This document shows, in pieces, positions 52,228-61,099 of a stretch of DNA of 64,000 bases. Location of the stretch: NCBI GenBank assembly GCA_937901255.1, contig CALCHN010000045.1, forward strand, positions 3,296 through 67,295, given 5' to 3'. Origin of the DNA: an uncultured Flavobacteriales bacterium. Its GTDB lineage: Bacteria; Bacteroidota; Bacteroidia; Flavobacteriales_E; Vicingaceae. Both the position numbers and the translations under genes were made by a program. A model generated the notes under the pieces. That model was given only the letters and a program-made list of their open reading frames with translations, had not been told where the DNA came from and made no database searches. Position 1 is the first letter of the stretch, and every line of letters begins with the position of its first letter.

Positions 52228-54087
52228 ATGGCAGATATTATACAACTTTTACCGGATAATGTAGCAAACCAAATTGCTGCCGGAGAAGTGGTACAACGAC
52301 CTGCATCGGCTGTTAAAGAGCTAATGGAAAATGCCATAGATGCTGGAGCTACCAATATTTGTCTTTCTATAAAAGATGCCGGAAAAACCCTTATCCAAGT
52401 TATTGATAATGGTTCGGGAATGTCGGAAACCGATGCCAGGTTAAGTTTCGAACGTCATGCTACTTCTAAAATTAAAGTTGCTGATGATTTATTTTGCCTA
52501 AATACCAAAGGATTTAGAGGCGAAGCATTGGCTTCTATTGCTGCAATTGCACAAGTTGAGCTTAAAACAAGAAAACCAGCTGCCGAACTAGGTTCGCAAC
52601 TCATTATTGAAGGTAGTGAGTTTAAAAGTCAGGAAGCTTGTAGCTGTGCCGTAGGTTCTTCTATATCGGTAAAAAACTTATTTTTTAATGTACCTGCCCG
52701 AAGAAATTTTTTAAAATCGAATAGTGTGGAAACCAAACACATTATGGATGAATTTCTGAGAGTTGCATTGGTACATCACGACATTGCTTTTAGCATGTAT
52801 AATGATGGTAATGAAGTATATAATCTATCTACAGGAAGTGCTCGACAACGAATTGTAGCGGTTTTTGGAGATAAATACAATACGAAATTAGTCCCGCTTT
52901 CTGAGCAGACAGACATTGTAAATATTGACGGATTTGTTACCAAACCAGAGTTTGCTAAAAAAACCAGAGGCGAACAGTTTTTCTTTGTCAATAATAGGTT
53001 TATTAAAAGTGCTTACTTAAATCATGCTGTTCAAAATGCTTTCGACCAACTCTTAAACAAAGACCAATTTCCATCTTATTTTATTAACCTACATGTTGAT
53101 CCATCAAAAATTGACATCAACATTCACCCTACTAAAACCGAAATTAAGTTTGAAGATGAACGTTCTATCTATGCGATATTACGAACCGCCATTAAACAAG
53201 CGTTAGGAAAAAACAACATTTCTCCCACTTTAGATTTTGAACAGGAAAAAAGTTTTGATATTCCCTTGGCTCGATACAAAGAGGCTGCAAAAATGCCTAC
53301 CATTAGGGTAAATCCTAATTTTAATCCTTTTGATAGAGAAAAAGAAAGCTCTAAACCTACTTTTGAAAAGCCCAACACTAAAAATTGGGACAGTCTTTTT
53401 AATGATTTTGAAAAAGACACGCAGACTATTTTAGATGCTAATAATGGCAGCTCAAAATCTGAAGAAAAAAGTACCGAAGCTCAGACTTTTTCGCCCAATT
53501 GGGATGATGAAACTCAGGCTACTAAAACAACTGTACTTCAAATTCATCAGAAATTTATTCTTACACAGCTTAATCAGAACTACTTTTTTATAGACCAACA
53601 AAGAGCTCACGAAAGGGTTTTGTTTGAACAGTTTTTATCGCACTTAGAACAAGGTAAAGGTAATTCTCAACAATTACTTTTTCCGGAAACGATAGATTTG
53701 AGTAATGCAGATGCCGAAGTACTGAATGAAATGGCTGACGATATTAAAAAAATGGGCTTTCAGTTTGATGCTATTGGCAGAACTTCTTTTGTTATTAATG
53801 GTGTTCCTACCGAATTTGCTAATCAAAACTTGCTGACTACTTTTGAGCAGTTTATTGAACAATTTAAAATACAGCAAAGTACTTTTAAGTTAGTTCACCT
53901 TGAAGCGTTGGCTATGGCAATGGCTAAAAGTGCTGCTAAAAAGAATGGTCAAGCATTATCTGAACCCGAAATGTTAGGTTTAGTAGAGCAACTTTTTGCT
54001 TGTCAGATGCCTTACCATTTACCTAACGGAAAACCTATTATTATTACGTTAAACATAGATGATCTTAATCATCAATTCCAATATTAA
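52228..54087 (+). CDS. mutL: DNA mismatch repair protein MutL
   Basis: 619 residues. GHKL ATPase N-terminus: IAAGEVVQRPASAVKELMEN (15-34), DAGATNI, DNGSGM and TKGFRGEALASIA. A long polar linker spans about 340-435. The C-terminal domain has DQQRAHERVLFE (about residue 456) at the position of the DQHAxxExxxxE endonuclease motif: both Glu are kept but His-Ala is replaced by Gln-Arg, as I recall for other Bacteroidota. ACQMPYHLPNGKPI is also present. Coordinates mismatch repair with MutS; nicking activity is uncertain. A TAATTTTG box lies at 52198-52205. Confidence 0.95.
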   Translation: MADIIQLLPDNVANQIAAGEVVQRPASAVKELMENAIDAGATNICLSIKDAGKTLIQVIDNGSGMSETDARLSFERHATSKIKVADDLFCLNTKGFRGEALASIAAIAQVELKTRKPAAELGSQLIIEGSEFKSQEACSCAVGSSISVKNLFFNVPARRNFLKSNSVETKHIMDEFLRVALVHHDIAFSMYNDGNEVYNLSTGSARQRIVAVFGDKYNTKLVPLSEQTDIVNIDGFVTKPEFAKKTRGEQFFFVNNRFIKSAYLNHAVQNAFDQLLNKDQFPSYFINLHVDPSKIDINIHPTKTEIKFEDERSIYAILRTAIKQALGKNNISPTLDFEQEKSFDIPLARYKEAAKMPTIRVNPNFNPFDREKESSKPTFEKPNTKNWDSLFNDFEKDTQTILDANNGSSKSEEKSTEAQTFSPNWDDETQATKTTVLQIHQKFILTQLNQNYFFIDQQRAHERVLFEQFLSHLEQGKGNSQQLLFPETIDLSNADAEVLNEMADDIKKMGFQFDAIGRTSFVINGVPTEFANQNLLTTFEQFIEQFKIQQSTFKLVHLEALAMAMAKSAAKKNGQALSEPEMLGLVEQLFACQMPYHLPNGKPIIITLNIDDLNHQFQY

Positions 54088-54092
54088 AACGC

Positions 54093-54830
54093 ATGTTTGA
54101 AAGCTTATTCAGAAATATACCGCCTGTTGTAAAAAATCTACTTATTATTAATGTACTTTTTTATTTGGGAACTGTTTTGTTAGAACAACAAGGCATTAAC
54201 ATTACAGGCTATTTAGGACTTCATTATATTGAAAGTAATCAGTTCTACCCGCATCAATTAATTACCTACATGTTTATGCACGGAAGTGTAATGCATATTT
54301 TCTTTAACATGTTTGCTGTATGGATGTTTGGTAGAGTCTTAGAACAAGTTTGGGGGCCAAAACGATTTTTAATTTATTATATGGCTACCGGAATTGGTGC
54401 TGGAATTATTCAGATTTTAGTAGCTTATATAAGATTAATTCCTCTTCGTGATTTAGTTAGTCAAGAAGAAATGGAGTTAATTATTAGTCAAGGGTATGAC
54501 ATTATTCAATCAAGAAGATATTTTACTAACCCAATATCACAACAAGTGAATATATTGTTCAACATAAGCACCGTTGGAGCTTCGGGAGCTGTTTTTGGAA
54601 TATTATTGGCATTTGGAATGCTGTTTCCTAATACCGAATTAATGTTACTCTTCCCTCCTATACCCATTAAAGCCAAATGGTTTGTTATTTTTTATGGAAT
54701 ATTTGAATTGTATGCAGGTTTTGCCAACAACCCTAACGATAATGTAGCTCACTTTGCCCACTTAGGTGGAATGTTGTTCGGGTTTATTCTTATAAAATAT
54801 TGGAATGCTGATAGGAATAAGTTTTATTAA
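54093..54830 (+). CDS. rhomboid family intramembrane serine protease, first of two
   Basis: 245 residues. Six membrane helices, with YMFMHGSVMHIFFNMFAVWM (about 62-81, helix 2 His/Asn), nucleophile Ser near 162 in VGASGAVFG, and His223 in HFAHLGGMLFG: the full Ser/His dyad. A cytoplasmic or loop insert (about 112-145) separates helices 3 and 4. Cleaves membrane-embedded substrates; none known here. Begins five bases after mutL, so probably co-transcribed with it. Confidence 0.92.
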   Translation: MFESLFRNIPPVVKNLLIINVLFYLGTVLLEQQGINITGYLGLHYIESNQFYPHQLITYMFMHGSVMHIFFNMFAVWMFGRVLEQVWGPKRFLIYYMATGIGAGIIQILVAYIRLIPLRDLVSQEEMELIISQGYDIIQSRRYFTNPISQQVNILFNISTVGASGAVFGILLAFGMLFPNTELMLLFPPIPIKAKWFVIFYGIFELYAGFANNPNDNVAHFAHLGGMLFGFILIKYWNADRNKFY

Positions 54831-54968
54831 TAAGTCTTTGCAAGAAGACTCCCAAATACTTCGTTATGCTCATTTTTGATTCAGTCATTTACACGATGAA
54901 GATACTTTTAAAATAATATATTTGTGAGAAACACAACTAAAAAAATAGGTGCAATATTTATATGGTTT

Positions 54969-55040
54969 GACTCACCCCCTAACCCCCTCCTCTTTAAAGG
55001 GAGGGGAAAAAGTTATCGCAAGATAACTTGGGGGTGAGTT
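54969..55040 (+). repeat. dispersed double-hairpin element, copy 2
   Basis: Starts GACTCACCCCCTA and ends TTGGGGGTGAGTT, so the ends form a 10-base outer inverted repeat. Inside are CCCCTCC / GGAGGGG around CTTTAAA, with one-base asymmetry, then GTTATC, loop GCAA, GATAAC. Ends 32 bases before the second rhomboid gene. It is the best-preserved match of the outer arms. Confidence 0.88.
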
Positions 55041-55072
55041 AAGAATAAGATTTTTAATAATTAAAAAAATAT

Positions 55073-55963
55073 ATGAGTATTATAAACGATTTAAAACATC
55101 AGTATAAAACAGGGACTGCTTTAATAAAGTTCATTTTTATTAATGTAGCTGTTTTTGTTTTGGTGCATATTATAAGTTTACTCATCTTCTTTTTTACGGG
55201 TGTTTCGGGAGGTAGCATGGTAGCTTCTTGGTTGGCACTACCAGCAGATATTGGTCAGCTAATATTAAAGCCATGGAGCATAATTACTTACATGTTTTTG
55301 CACGAAGGCTTTCTGCACATAGCTTTTAATATGCTTATTCTCTACTTTGGCGGACAAATTTTCTTACAATTTTTAGATGCTAAAAAGCTAATCGGCACTT
55401 ATATTTTAGGTGGTATTTCGGGAGGATTGTTGTACATTCTTGCCTTCAATATTTTTCCTGTATTCAATGGAATTGTTTCGGGAGCTCTAGCTTTAGGGGC
55501 TTCAGCATCTGTAATGGCAGTTTTAATAGCTATTGCTGCTTATGTTCCCAACTACACGGTTAGATTAATACTTTTAGGCAACGTAAAACTGAAATACATA
55601 GCCCTATTTTATGTTATTATGGATATTATTAGCATTCCGCAAGGCAATTCTGGTGGACATATTGCACACTTAGGTGGAGCTTTTTTTGGTTTTTATTTTG
55701 TTTATCGTTTAAGAAGTGGCAAAGACATTACCGTGGGAGTAAATCGTTTACTGAACTACATTGCTCATTTATTTTCTTCCAAAAGAAAAATGAAGGTGGT
55801 GTATAAAAATCCTGGAAAAACTAAATCTGATGTTGCATATAATGCTCAAAAAGCAGCTAACCAACAAAAGATTGATGCTATTTTAGATAAAATATCTAAG
55901 TCGGGTTACGATAGCCTTAGCAAAGAGGAAAAAGCCATTTTGTTTGATGCTAGTAAGAAGTGA
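55073..55963 (+). CDS. rhomboid family protein, second of two
   Basis: 296 residues. Six hydrophobic segments; MFLHEGFLHIAFNMLILYFGG (about 77-97) for helix 2; nucleophile Ser144 in GASAS; His in GGHIAHLGGAFFG (about 200-212). The usual GxSG is GxSA here. A basic cytoplasmic tail (about 220-296) ends in KEEKAILFDASKK, as in many Bacteroidota rhomboids with a C-terminal DUF6576-like extension. Likely active but the Gly to Ala change next to the nucleophile is worth testing. The double-hairpin repeat lies immediately upstream. Confidence 0.87.
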   Translation: MSIINDLKHQYKTGTALIKFIFINVAVFVLVHIISLLIFFFTGVSGGSMVASWLALPADIGQLILKPWSIITYMFLHEGFLHIAFNMLILYFGGQIFLQFLDAKKLIGTYILGGISGGLLYILAFNIFPVFNGIVSGALALGASASVMAVLIAIAAYVPNYTVRLILLGNVKLKYIALFYVIMDIISIPQGNSGGHIAHLGGAFFGFYFVYRLRSGKDITVGVNRLLNYIAHLFSSKRKMKVVYKNPGKTKSDVAYNAQKAANQQKIDAILDKISKSGYDSLSKEEKAILFDASKK

Positions 55964-55966
55964 TTT

Positions 55967-56689
55967 TTAAAGCGTAACAATAGCTAAAATAAATCCTAGA
56001 ATAATAACACCGAACTTTTTAAAGTTGAACTTATGGTTTTCGGTAGATTCAAATAAAATGGTAGTAGAAATATGTAAAAAAACACCTACTGCTAATGCCA
56101 TTAACACCGTTATATCTGCTAAAAACAAACTTCCGTAATGCTGACCTAAGTACAACCCTAGAGGAGCTGAAAGAGCAAACATTACTATTCCAAAAATAAT
56201 TACCATTTTGTTTTTTACCTGAGCTAATAGCAAAGAAGCTAATACAATGGCAATAGGGATTTTATGAATCACTATACCTAATAACAAAGAAGAATTTTCA
56301 TGGTCGTGATGGTGATGATGTTCCGGCTCTATAAGTGCCATTCCCTCTATAAAAGAATGTAACCACAAACTTAAAAAGATAGCATAAGGAAATACTGATT
56401 TAGTTTCATGTGGGTGAGTATGAAAATGACCATGTTCTATTCCTTTAGAAAAAACTTCTAAAAACCATTGAAAAACAAAACCAATTAAAATAAAAAGTCC
56501 TACCTGAAAAGATGGTGCTACATACAATTCGGGAATAAGGTGTAAAAAGCAAAGTGCTAATAAATAGGCACCACTAAACGATAGTAACAACTTTAGCGAC
56601 AAGCCCATTTTAGGCTTTACAACAACCATAATTCCACCACTTAAAAAAGCTGCTAAAAAAAGAATAAGATAAGTATAACTCGTTTCCAT
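55967..56689 (-). CDS. ZIP family metal transporter
   Basis: 240 residues from the ATG at 56689; an in-frame TTG at 56707 overlaps the previous stop and is less likely. Eight-helix ZIP layout, His-rich loops HGHFHTHPHET (about 86-96) and EPEHHHHHDHEN (about 119-130), and the metal-path helices LWLHSFIEGMAL (about 106-117, His-x-x-x-Glu) and LLGIVIHKIPIAIVLASLLL (about 134-153, His-Lys-x-Pro). Transports zinc, iron or manganese into the cytoplasm; the metal is unresolved. Four bases after the methyltransferase gene. Confidence 0.88.
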   Translation of the reverse strand: METSYTYLILFLAAFLSGGIMVVVKPKMGLSLKLLLSFSGAYLLALCFLHLIPELYVAPSFQVGLFILIGFVFQWFLEVFSKGIEHGHFHTHPHETKSVFPYAIFLSLWLHSFIEGMALIEPEHHHHHDHENSSLLLGIVIHKIPIAIVLASLLLAQVKNKMVIIFGIVMFALSAPLGLYLGQHYGSLFLADITVLMALAVGVFLHISTTILFESTENHKFNFKKFGVIILGFILAIVTL

Positions 56690-56693
56690 ACGT

Positions 56694-57437
56694 TTATTTT
56701 TTAGCAAAAAGAATTAGTCTGTCTGAGGTATGAATATCAAAATCGTTTAATTGGTAATCTCCGGCAACCTTAATTAATTTTAGTCCTGCAAGATTAAAGT
56801 AATTTGTAAAATCTTTTTGATAAAGTGCTTTAACTTTTTCCTCAAAACTAAATTTTCTGCCTTTATCTTCAAAAGAAATCTGTTTTACAATAAAACCATC
56901 TTTAACCTTACGCTTTATTTTAAAAGTTAAATCATCTACTTTTTTTTCTTCTTTGCTTACCATATTGTCAATGGCTTTTTGGGTATTAAGAAAATCAATT
57001 ACCAACACGCCATCTTTTTTTAAACTTCCCGATAGAGCTTTAATAGCCTGAAAGTTATCTTCTTCACTATCAAAGTAGCCAAAACTGGTAAACAAATTAA
57101 ATACAATGTTATATTTATGTTGATTTAATGGTTGTCTGATATCATTTTCAAAAAAATGTAGCTTATCGTTTTCATATTGCTTGGCATGTTTAATATTATT
57201 TGCCGATAAATCAAACGCATCAACAGCAAACCCAAGCTGATTCATAAAAAGTGCATGCCTTCCTTTTCCGCAACAAGCATCAAGCAAAAAAGCATCTTTT
57301 GGAGGAGCTAAATAATTTATTAAATTATCAATAAAAAAACCAGCCTCTTTAAAATTCCTATTTTTATACAAAAGATGATAGTATGGAGTATCAAACCAAG
57401 ACTCAAACCAATTTTTATTATCTAATATTTCTTCCAT
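56694..57437 (-). CDS. class I SAM-dependent methyltransferase
   Basis: 247 residues. SAM-binding motif I FLLDACCGKGRHALFM (about 46-61), acidic motif II AVDAFDLSANNIKHAK (about 67-82), FENDIRQPL and the post-I segment VFNLFTSFGYF (about 110-120). The first 30 residues (NWFESWFDTPYYHLLYKNR) are typical of a Bacteroidota subgroup. Methyl acceptor unknown. A TACTTTTG box at 57461-57454 is a candidate -7 element. Confidence 0.88.
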   Translation of the reverse strand: MEEILDNKNWFESWFDTPYYHLLYKNRNFKEAGFFIDNLINYLAPPKDAFLLDACCGKGRHALFMNQLGFAVDAFDLSANNIKHAKQYENDKLHFFENDIRQPLNQHKYNIVFNLFTSFGYFDSEEDNFQAIKALSGSLKKDGVLVIDFLNTQKAIDNMVSKEEKKVDDLTFKIKRKVKDGFIVKQISFEDKGRKFSFEEKVKALYQKDFTNYFNLAGLKLIKVAGDYQLNDFDIHTSDRLILFAKK

Positions 57438-57621
57438 CTATGAAATTAAAAAGCAAAAGTATTAATCTATGTAGTAAAAAGCATTACTTTTAGGCAAGAT
57501 TTTAATTGCTTGCCAATTAATGAATACAACCTAAAAACAAGGTTATATTTCGCTGAACTATTTTTTTTTAGCCATTAATGGCGTATTTTTTTACATTAAA
57601 TTAAAATAATACTAAAAAAAC

Positions 57622-57651
57622 TTGTTAAATAATTTTGATTTAATATCTTTG
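57622..57651 (+). promoter_or_regulatory. flavobacterial-type promoter of the siaB-like gene
   Basis: TTG at 57622-57624, 19 bases, then TATCTTTG at 57644-57651, matching the TTG / TAnnTTTG consensus described for Flavobacterium. The start codon ATG is at 57671. Confidence 0.6.
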
Positions 57652-57670
57652 AAATCGAAAATTTTAGTTG

Positions 57671-58249
57671 ATGGAGAACATACACGATTTTTATACTAAA
57701 ATGGAGGAAGGCAACATAATGCTTTCTTTTAAAGGAGAAGTTACATCCGATTTATTAACCTCAATTCTTCAAATAATGGAGTCTAAGATGGATACTTTGG
57801 AAGAACCTCCTGTTGTTAAAAAGAAAGTTTACAACATTTTAGTAGAATGTTTACAAAATCTTTACCACCACTTAGAAAACGATGATTTAGCTACCCCTAT
57901 TAATGAGAAGAGTGCTTTGTTTATGATTAAAAAACAAAACGATGAGTACTCTATTATGACAGGGAACTACATGGTTAAAGAGAATGTTGAACCTATGAAA
58001 AAAAGGTTAGACACGATTAATGCCATGGATAGCTTACAACTTAAAACCTACTACAAAGAAGTTTTAAATAACGGAGAAATGTCTTCTAAAGGAGGCGGAG
58101 GTTTAGGTATGATAGATATTGCCAGAAAATCAGGAAAAAAATTAGAATACCGCTTTGATAATGTTGATGATAAACTTACATTTTTTAGCTTAAATGTAAA
58201 AGTTGCTCAAAACAAAAACAAAGAAGAAAAAGAAGAAAAAGTTAAATAA
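57671..58249 (+). CDS. SiaB family protein kinase (DUF6272)
   Basis: 192 residues from the ATG at 57671; a TTG directly before it is ignored. HATPase-like fold: N-box-like ILVECLQNLYHHLEN (about 55-69) and G-box SSKGGGGLGMIDIARKSGKK (about 139-158). SiaB in Pseudomonas phosphorylates the small protein SiaC, controlling aggregation through a diguanylate cyclase. Here a SiaC-like gene follows after 15 bases. No matching PP2C phosphatase or cyclase gene is in the window. The last 15 residues are a Lys/Glu-rich tail. Confidence 0.88.
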   Translation: MENIHDFYTKMEEGNIMLSFKGEVTSDLLTSILQIMESKMDTLEEPPVVKKKVYNILVECLQNLYHHLENDDLATPINEKSALFMIKKQNDEYSIMTGNYMVKENVEPMKKRLDTINAMDSLQLKTYYKEVLNNGEMSSKGGGGLGMIDIARKSGKKLEYRFDNVDDKLTFFSLNVKVAQNKNKEEKEEKVK

Positions 58250-58264
58250 ATAATAAATTGAGAT

Positions 58265-58642
58265 ATGGAAGTATTAATTTTAGAAGGAACACCAAAAACA
58301 CCAACAATTGAATTCAAACCTAGTGAAGGATATTTGTTATTAAGAGGAAGATCTATTCCTGAAAACTCTATTGAGTTTTACAAACCTTTAATTGAAGGAT
58401 TAGATGCTTATAACAACAACCCTCAATCTAAAACTACTGTTGATATTCAATTGGAATATTTCAATACAAGTTCTTCAAAATGTGTGTTGGATGTTTTAAA
58501 GAAATTAGAAGCAATTAATGGAAATAGCGAAGTAATCATTAACTGGTATTACGAAGAAGATGATGAGGATATGTTAGAAGCAGGTGAAGATTATCAGGCT
58601 ATCATTAACGTTCCTTTCAAAATGATTGAAGTAGAAGAATAA
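58265..58642 (+). CDS. SiaC family regulatory protein (DUF1987)
   Basis: 125 residues, the family size. Seen: TPTIEFKPSEGYLLLRGRSIPEN (about 12-34) and VDIQLEYFNTSSSKCVLDVL (59-78). Thr68 in FNTSS falls at the same residue number as the phosphorylated Thr68 of Pseudomonas SiaC. An acidic stretch EEDDEDMLEAGEDY follows near 96. Expected to be the phospho-switch substrate of the upstream SiaB-like kinase. A strong terminator follows, so the pair forms its own transcript. Confidence 0.9.
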   Translation: MEVLILEGTPKTPTIEFKPSEGYLLLRGRSIPENSIEFYKPLIEGLDAYNNNPQSKTTVDIQLEYFNTSSSKCVLDVLKKLEAINGNSEVIINWYYEEDDEDMLEAGEDYQAIINVPFKMIEVEE

Positions 58643-58660
58643 AAAATATCAAAACTAAAG

Positions 58661-58690
58661 AAAAAGCTATCCGTTGAGATAGCTTTTTTT
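58661..58690 (+). terminator. intrinsic terminator after the siaC-like gene
   Basis: Stem AAAAAGCTATC (58661-58671), loop CGTTGA, GATAGCTTTTT (58678-58688), continuing as a T-run to 58690. Nineteen bases after the stop codon. Confidence 0.9.
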
Positions 58691-58705
58691 ATTTCCTCTA
58701 AATAA

Positions 58706-58735
58706 TTGATTTCTAAAAAGAATGTTTTATATTTG
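58706..58735 (+). promoter_or_regulatory. flavobacterial-type promoter of the DUF2339 gene
   Basis: TTG at 58706-58708, 19 bases, TATATTTG at 58728-58735. Same spacing as the promoter at 57622-57651. It lies directly after the terminator and 52 bases before the ATG at 58787. Confidence 0.6.
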
Positions 58736-58786
58736 ATTAAGTATTCCTCAAGTAATTTATTTAAGACCTAACAAAAAAAAGCTTAA

Positions 58787-61099
58787 ATGGAAAATGACAA
58801 AATAGCTCAACTACTAGCAAAACTAGAGCAACTTCAAAAGAAACATCAAGATTTTAGCGAGGAAATTAACCATTTAAAAACGGAAATAGCTAACTTCCGA
58901 CACTCCAAAGAAGAACAGCCTTTAAGTACACCTATAATACCTGAAATTAATATTACTAAGGAAATAAAAACGCCTCCTCCAGTAATTCCCACAAAACCTG
59001 AAAGCACTTTACCACCACAAGAAAAGATTAAGAAAAAAACGGATATTGAACGTTTTATTGGAGAAAACCTAATCAACAAAATAGGGATATTAATTACCAT
59101 TATTGGTGTTGCTATTGGAGCAAAATATTCAATTGACAACAATTTAATCAATCCTCTAACACGAATTATATTAGGCTATTTATTTGGCTTTGCTCTTCTT
59201 GGTATCGGTTTTAAATTAAAGGAAAAATACAAAAGTTATAGTGCTGTGTTATTAAGTGGCTCAATGACCATCATGTACTTTATAACTTTTGTAGCTTACA
59301 GCTTATATGGCTTAATGTCTCAAGAAATTTCATTTGGACTAATGGTTTTGTTTACCATTTTTACTGTACTAGCTGCGATACAATACAATCTTCAAGTTAT
59401 TGCTCACATTGGTTTAATTGGAGCTTATGCTGTACCATTTTTACTTAGCGATGGTTCCGGAAAAGTTATGATTTTATTTAGTTACATGGCTATAATTAAC
59501 ACAGGTATTCTCTACATTTCATTTAAAAAATATTGGAAACCTTTATACTATTCGGCATTTGGTTTTACCTGGCTAATCTTCTTATCATGGTTTTTATTTA
59601 AGTATGATAATGATATACACTTTACTTTAGCCCTTTCTTTCTTAACTATCTTTTTCTTACTATTTTACATTACATTTTTATCTTATAAACTAATTGCTAA
59701 AGAAAAGTTTAATGCCAGCGATGTGGTTTTATTACTTATTAATGCCTTCATTTTTTATGGCTTAGGTTATAACATCTTTACTAATAATAGCAACACCGAT
59801 AATTTACTAGGTTTATTCACTATATTTAATGCTCTTATTCACTTTATTACTGCGTTTGTTATTTACAAACAAAAACTTGCCGACAAAAACTTATTTCACT
59901 TGTTGGTTGGCTTGGTACTTACCTTTATTACCATAACTATTCCAGTACAATTAGATGGCAACTGGGTTTCTTTATTGTGGGCGGGAGAAGCTGCTGTGTT
60001 ATTTTTAATTGGAACTAAAAACAACATTAAAACTTATCGTACCCTATCATTCCCTGTAATGATACTTGCTTTTTTAAGTATTTTACAAGACTGGGAAAGT
60101 TATCAATACCTCTTTTCAAAAGAAGAAATTACAGCTTTTGTTAATGTATATTTTATAAATTCACTATTATTCGCTTTTGCCTTTGGTCTCATTACTTATG
60201 TTTCGTATAAAAACATTGAAAATAAACTAGCAAGTAATAATAACGATGCTTTTGGACAAATGATAAAAATTTCAGCCATTGTTATATTTCTCTTTTCTTT
60301 GTATTTTACTTTTAGAATAGAAATTTCTAATTATTGGTATCAATTATATAACAGTTCAGAAATTGTGCAACAAGTTGAAGGTAGTAATTACGACACCTCC
60401 ATTAACAACTATGATTTATTGCGATTTAAGTCGTTGTTTGTAATTATTTTCTCCATGTTGTTTTTCTCTCTTCTAACTATTTTTAATATTAAGAAGACTA
60501 AAAATCCAATTTTAGGAATTAGTAATTTAATCCTTAACCTTACCACCATATTGGTTTTCCTAACACAAGGTTTATTTGTACTAAGCATACTCAGATCGTC
60601 ATACCTTTATCAACCTATGGAGTATTATGAAGCAAGTGTTTTTAACCTTTGGATAAGATACATTGCCTTACTATTTTTAGCTCTTATATTTTATGTAACT
60701 TATAAAGAAATAAAACAAGCTTACATCAAAATTAAACTCTCTATTCCTTTCGAACTGATATTACATACTTCCATTTTATGGATTGCTAGCAGTGAACTAA
60801 TTAATTGGATGGATTTTTTCAATTCTTCGCAATCGTACAAACTTGGTATAAGTATTTTGTGGGGAATGTATGCCCTATTGCTTATTGTTTTAGGCTTATG
60901 GAAAAAGAAAAAGTATTTACGAATAGGTGCCATAAGTTTATTTTCAATTACGTTAATTAAGTTATTCTTTTACGATATTTCGCACTTAAATACCATAGCA
61001 AAAACAATAGTGTTTGTTTCTTTAGGTGTGCTTTTATTAATCATTTCATTCTTGTACAACAAGTATAAAACATTAATTTCTGATGAAGCTAAAAATTAG
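58787..61099 (+). CDS. DUF2339 domain-containing polytopic membrane protein
   Basis: 770 residues. An N-terminal coiled coil (about 3-45, KIAQLLAKLEQLQKKHQDFS) and a Pro-rich linker (55-85) precede the DUF2339 opening ERFIGENLINKIGILITIIGVA (about 88-109). Some twenty hydrophobic segments follow up to residue 760, including WVSLLWAGEAAVLFLIG near 395 and LFSITLIKLFFYDISHL near 727. Function unknown. Its last 17 bases overlap the DUF3999 gene, so they are translated in a coupled fashion. Confidence 0.9.
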   Translation: MENDKIAQLLAKLEQLQKKHQDFSEEINHLKTEIANFRHSKEEQPLSTPIIPEINITKEIKTPPPVIPTKPESTLPPQEKIKKKTDIERFIGENLINKIGILITIIGVAIGAKYSIDNNLINPLTRIILGYLFGFALLGIGFKLKEKYKSYSAVLLSGSMTIMYFITFVAYSLYGLMSQEISFGLMVLFTIFTVLAAIQYNLQVIAHIGLIGAYAVPFLLSDGSGKVMILFSYMAIINTGILYISFKKYWKPLYYSAFGFTWLIFLSWFLFKYDNDIHFTLALSFLTIFFLLFYITFLSYKLIAKEKFNASDVVLLLINAFIFYGLGYNIFTNNSNTDNLLGLFTIFNALIHFITAFVIYKQKLADKNLFHLLVGLVLTFITITIPVQLDGNWVSLLWAGEAAVLFLIGTKNNIKTYRTLSFPVMILAFLSILQDWESYQYLFSKEEITAFVNVYFINSLLFAFAFGLITYVSYKNIENKLASNNNDAFGQMIKISAIVIFLFSLYFTFRIEISNYWYQLYNSSEIVQQVEGSNYDTSINNYDLLRFKSLFVIIFSMLFFSLLTIFNIKKTKNPILGISNLILNLTTILVFLTQGLFVLSILRSSYLYQPMEYYEASVFNLWIRYIALLFLALIFYVTYKEIKQAYIKIKLSIPFELILHTSILWIASSELINWMDFFNSSQSYKLGISILWGMYALLLIVLGLWKKKKYLRIGAISLFSITLIKLFFYDISHLNTIAKTIVFVSLGVLLLIISFLYNKYKTLISDEAKN

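Noticed and set aside
54790..54888. 33-codon minus-strand frame after the first rhomboid gene
   Set aside because: It overlaps the rhomboid 3' end and has no family resemblance that I can support.
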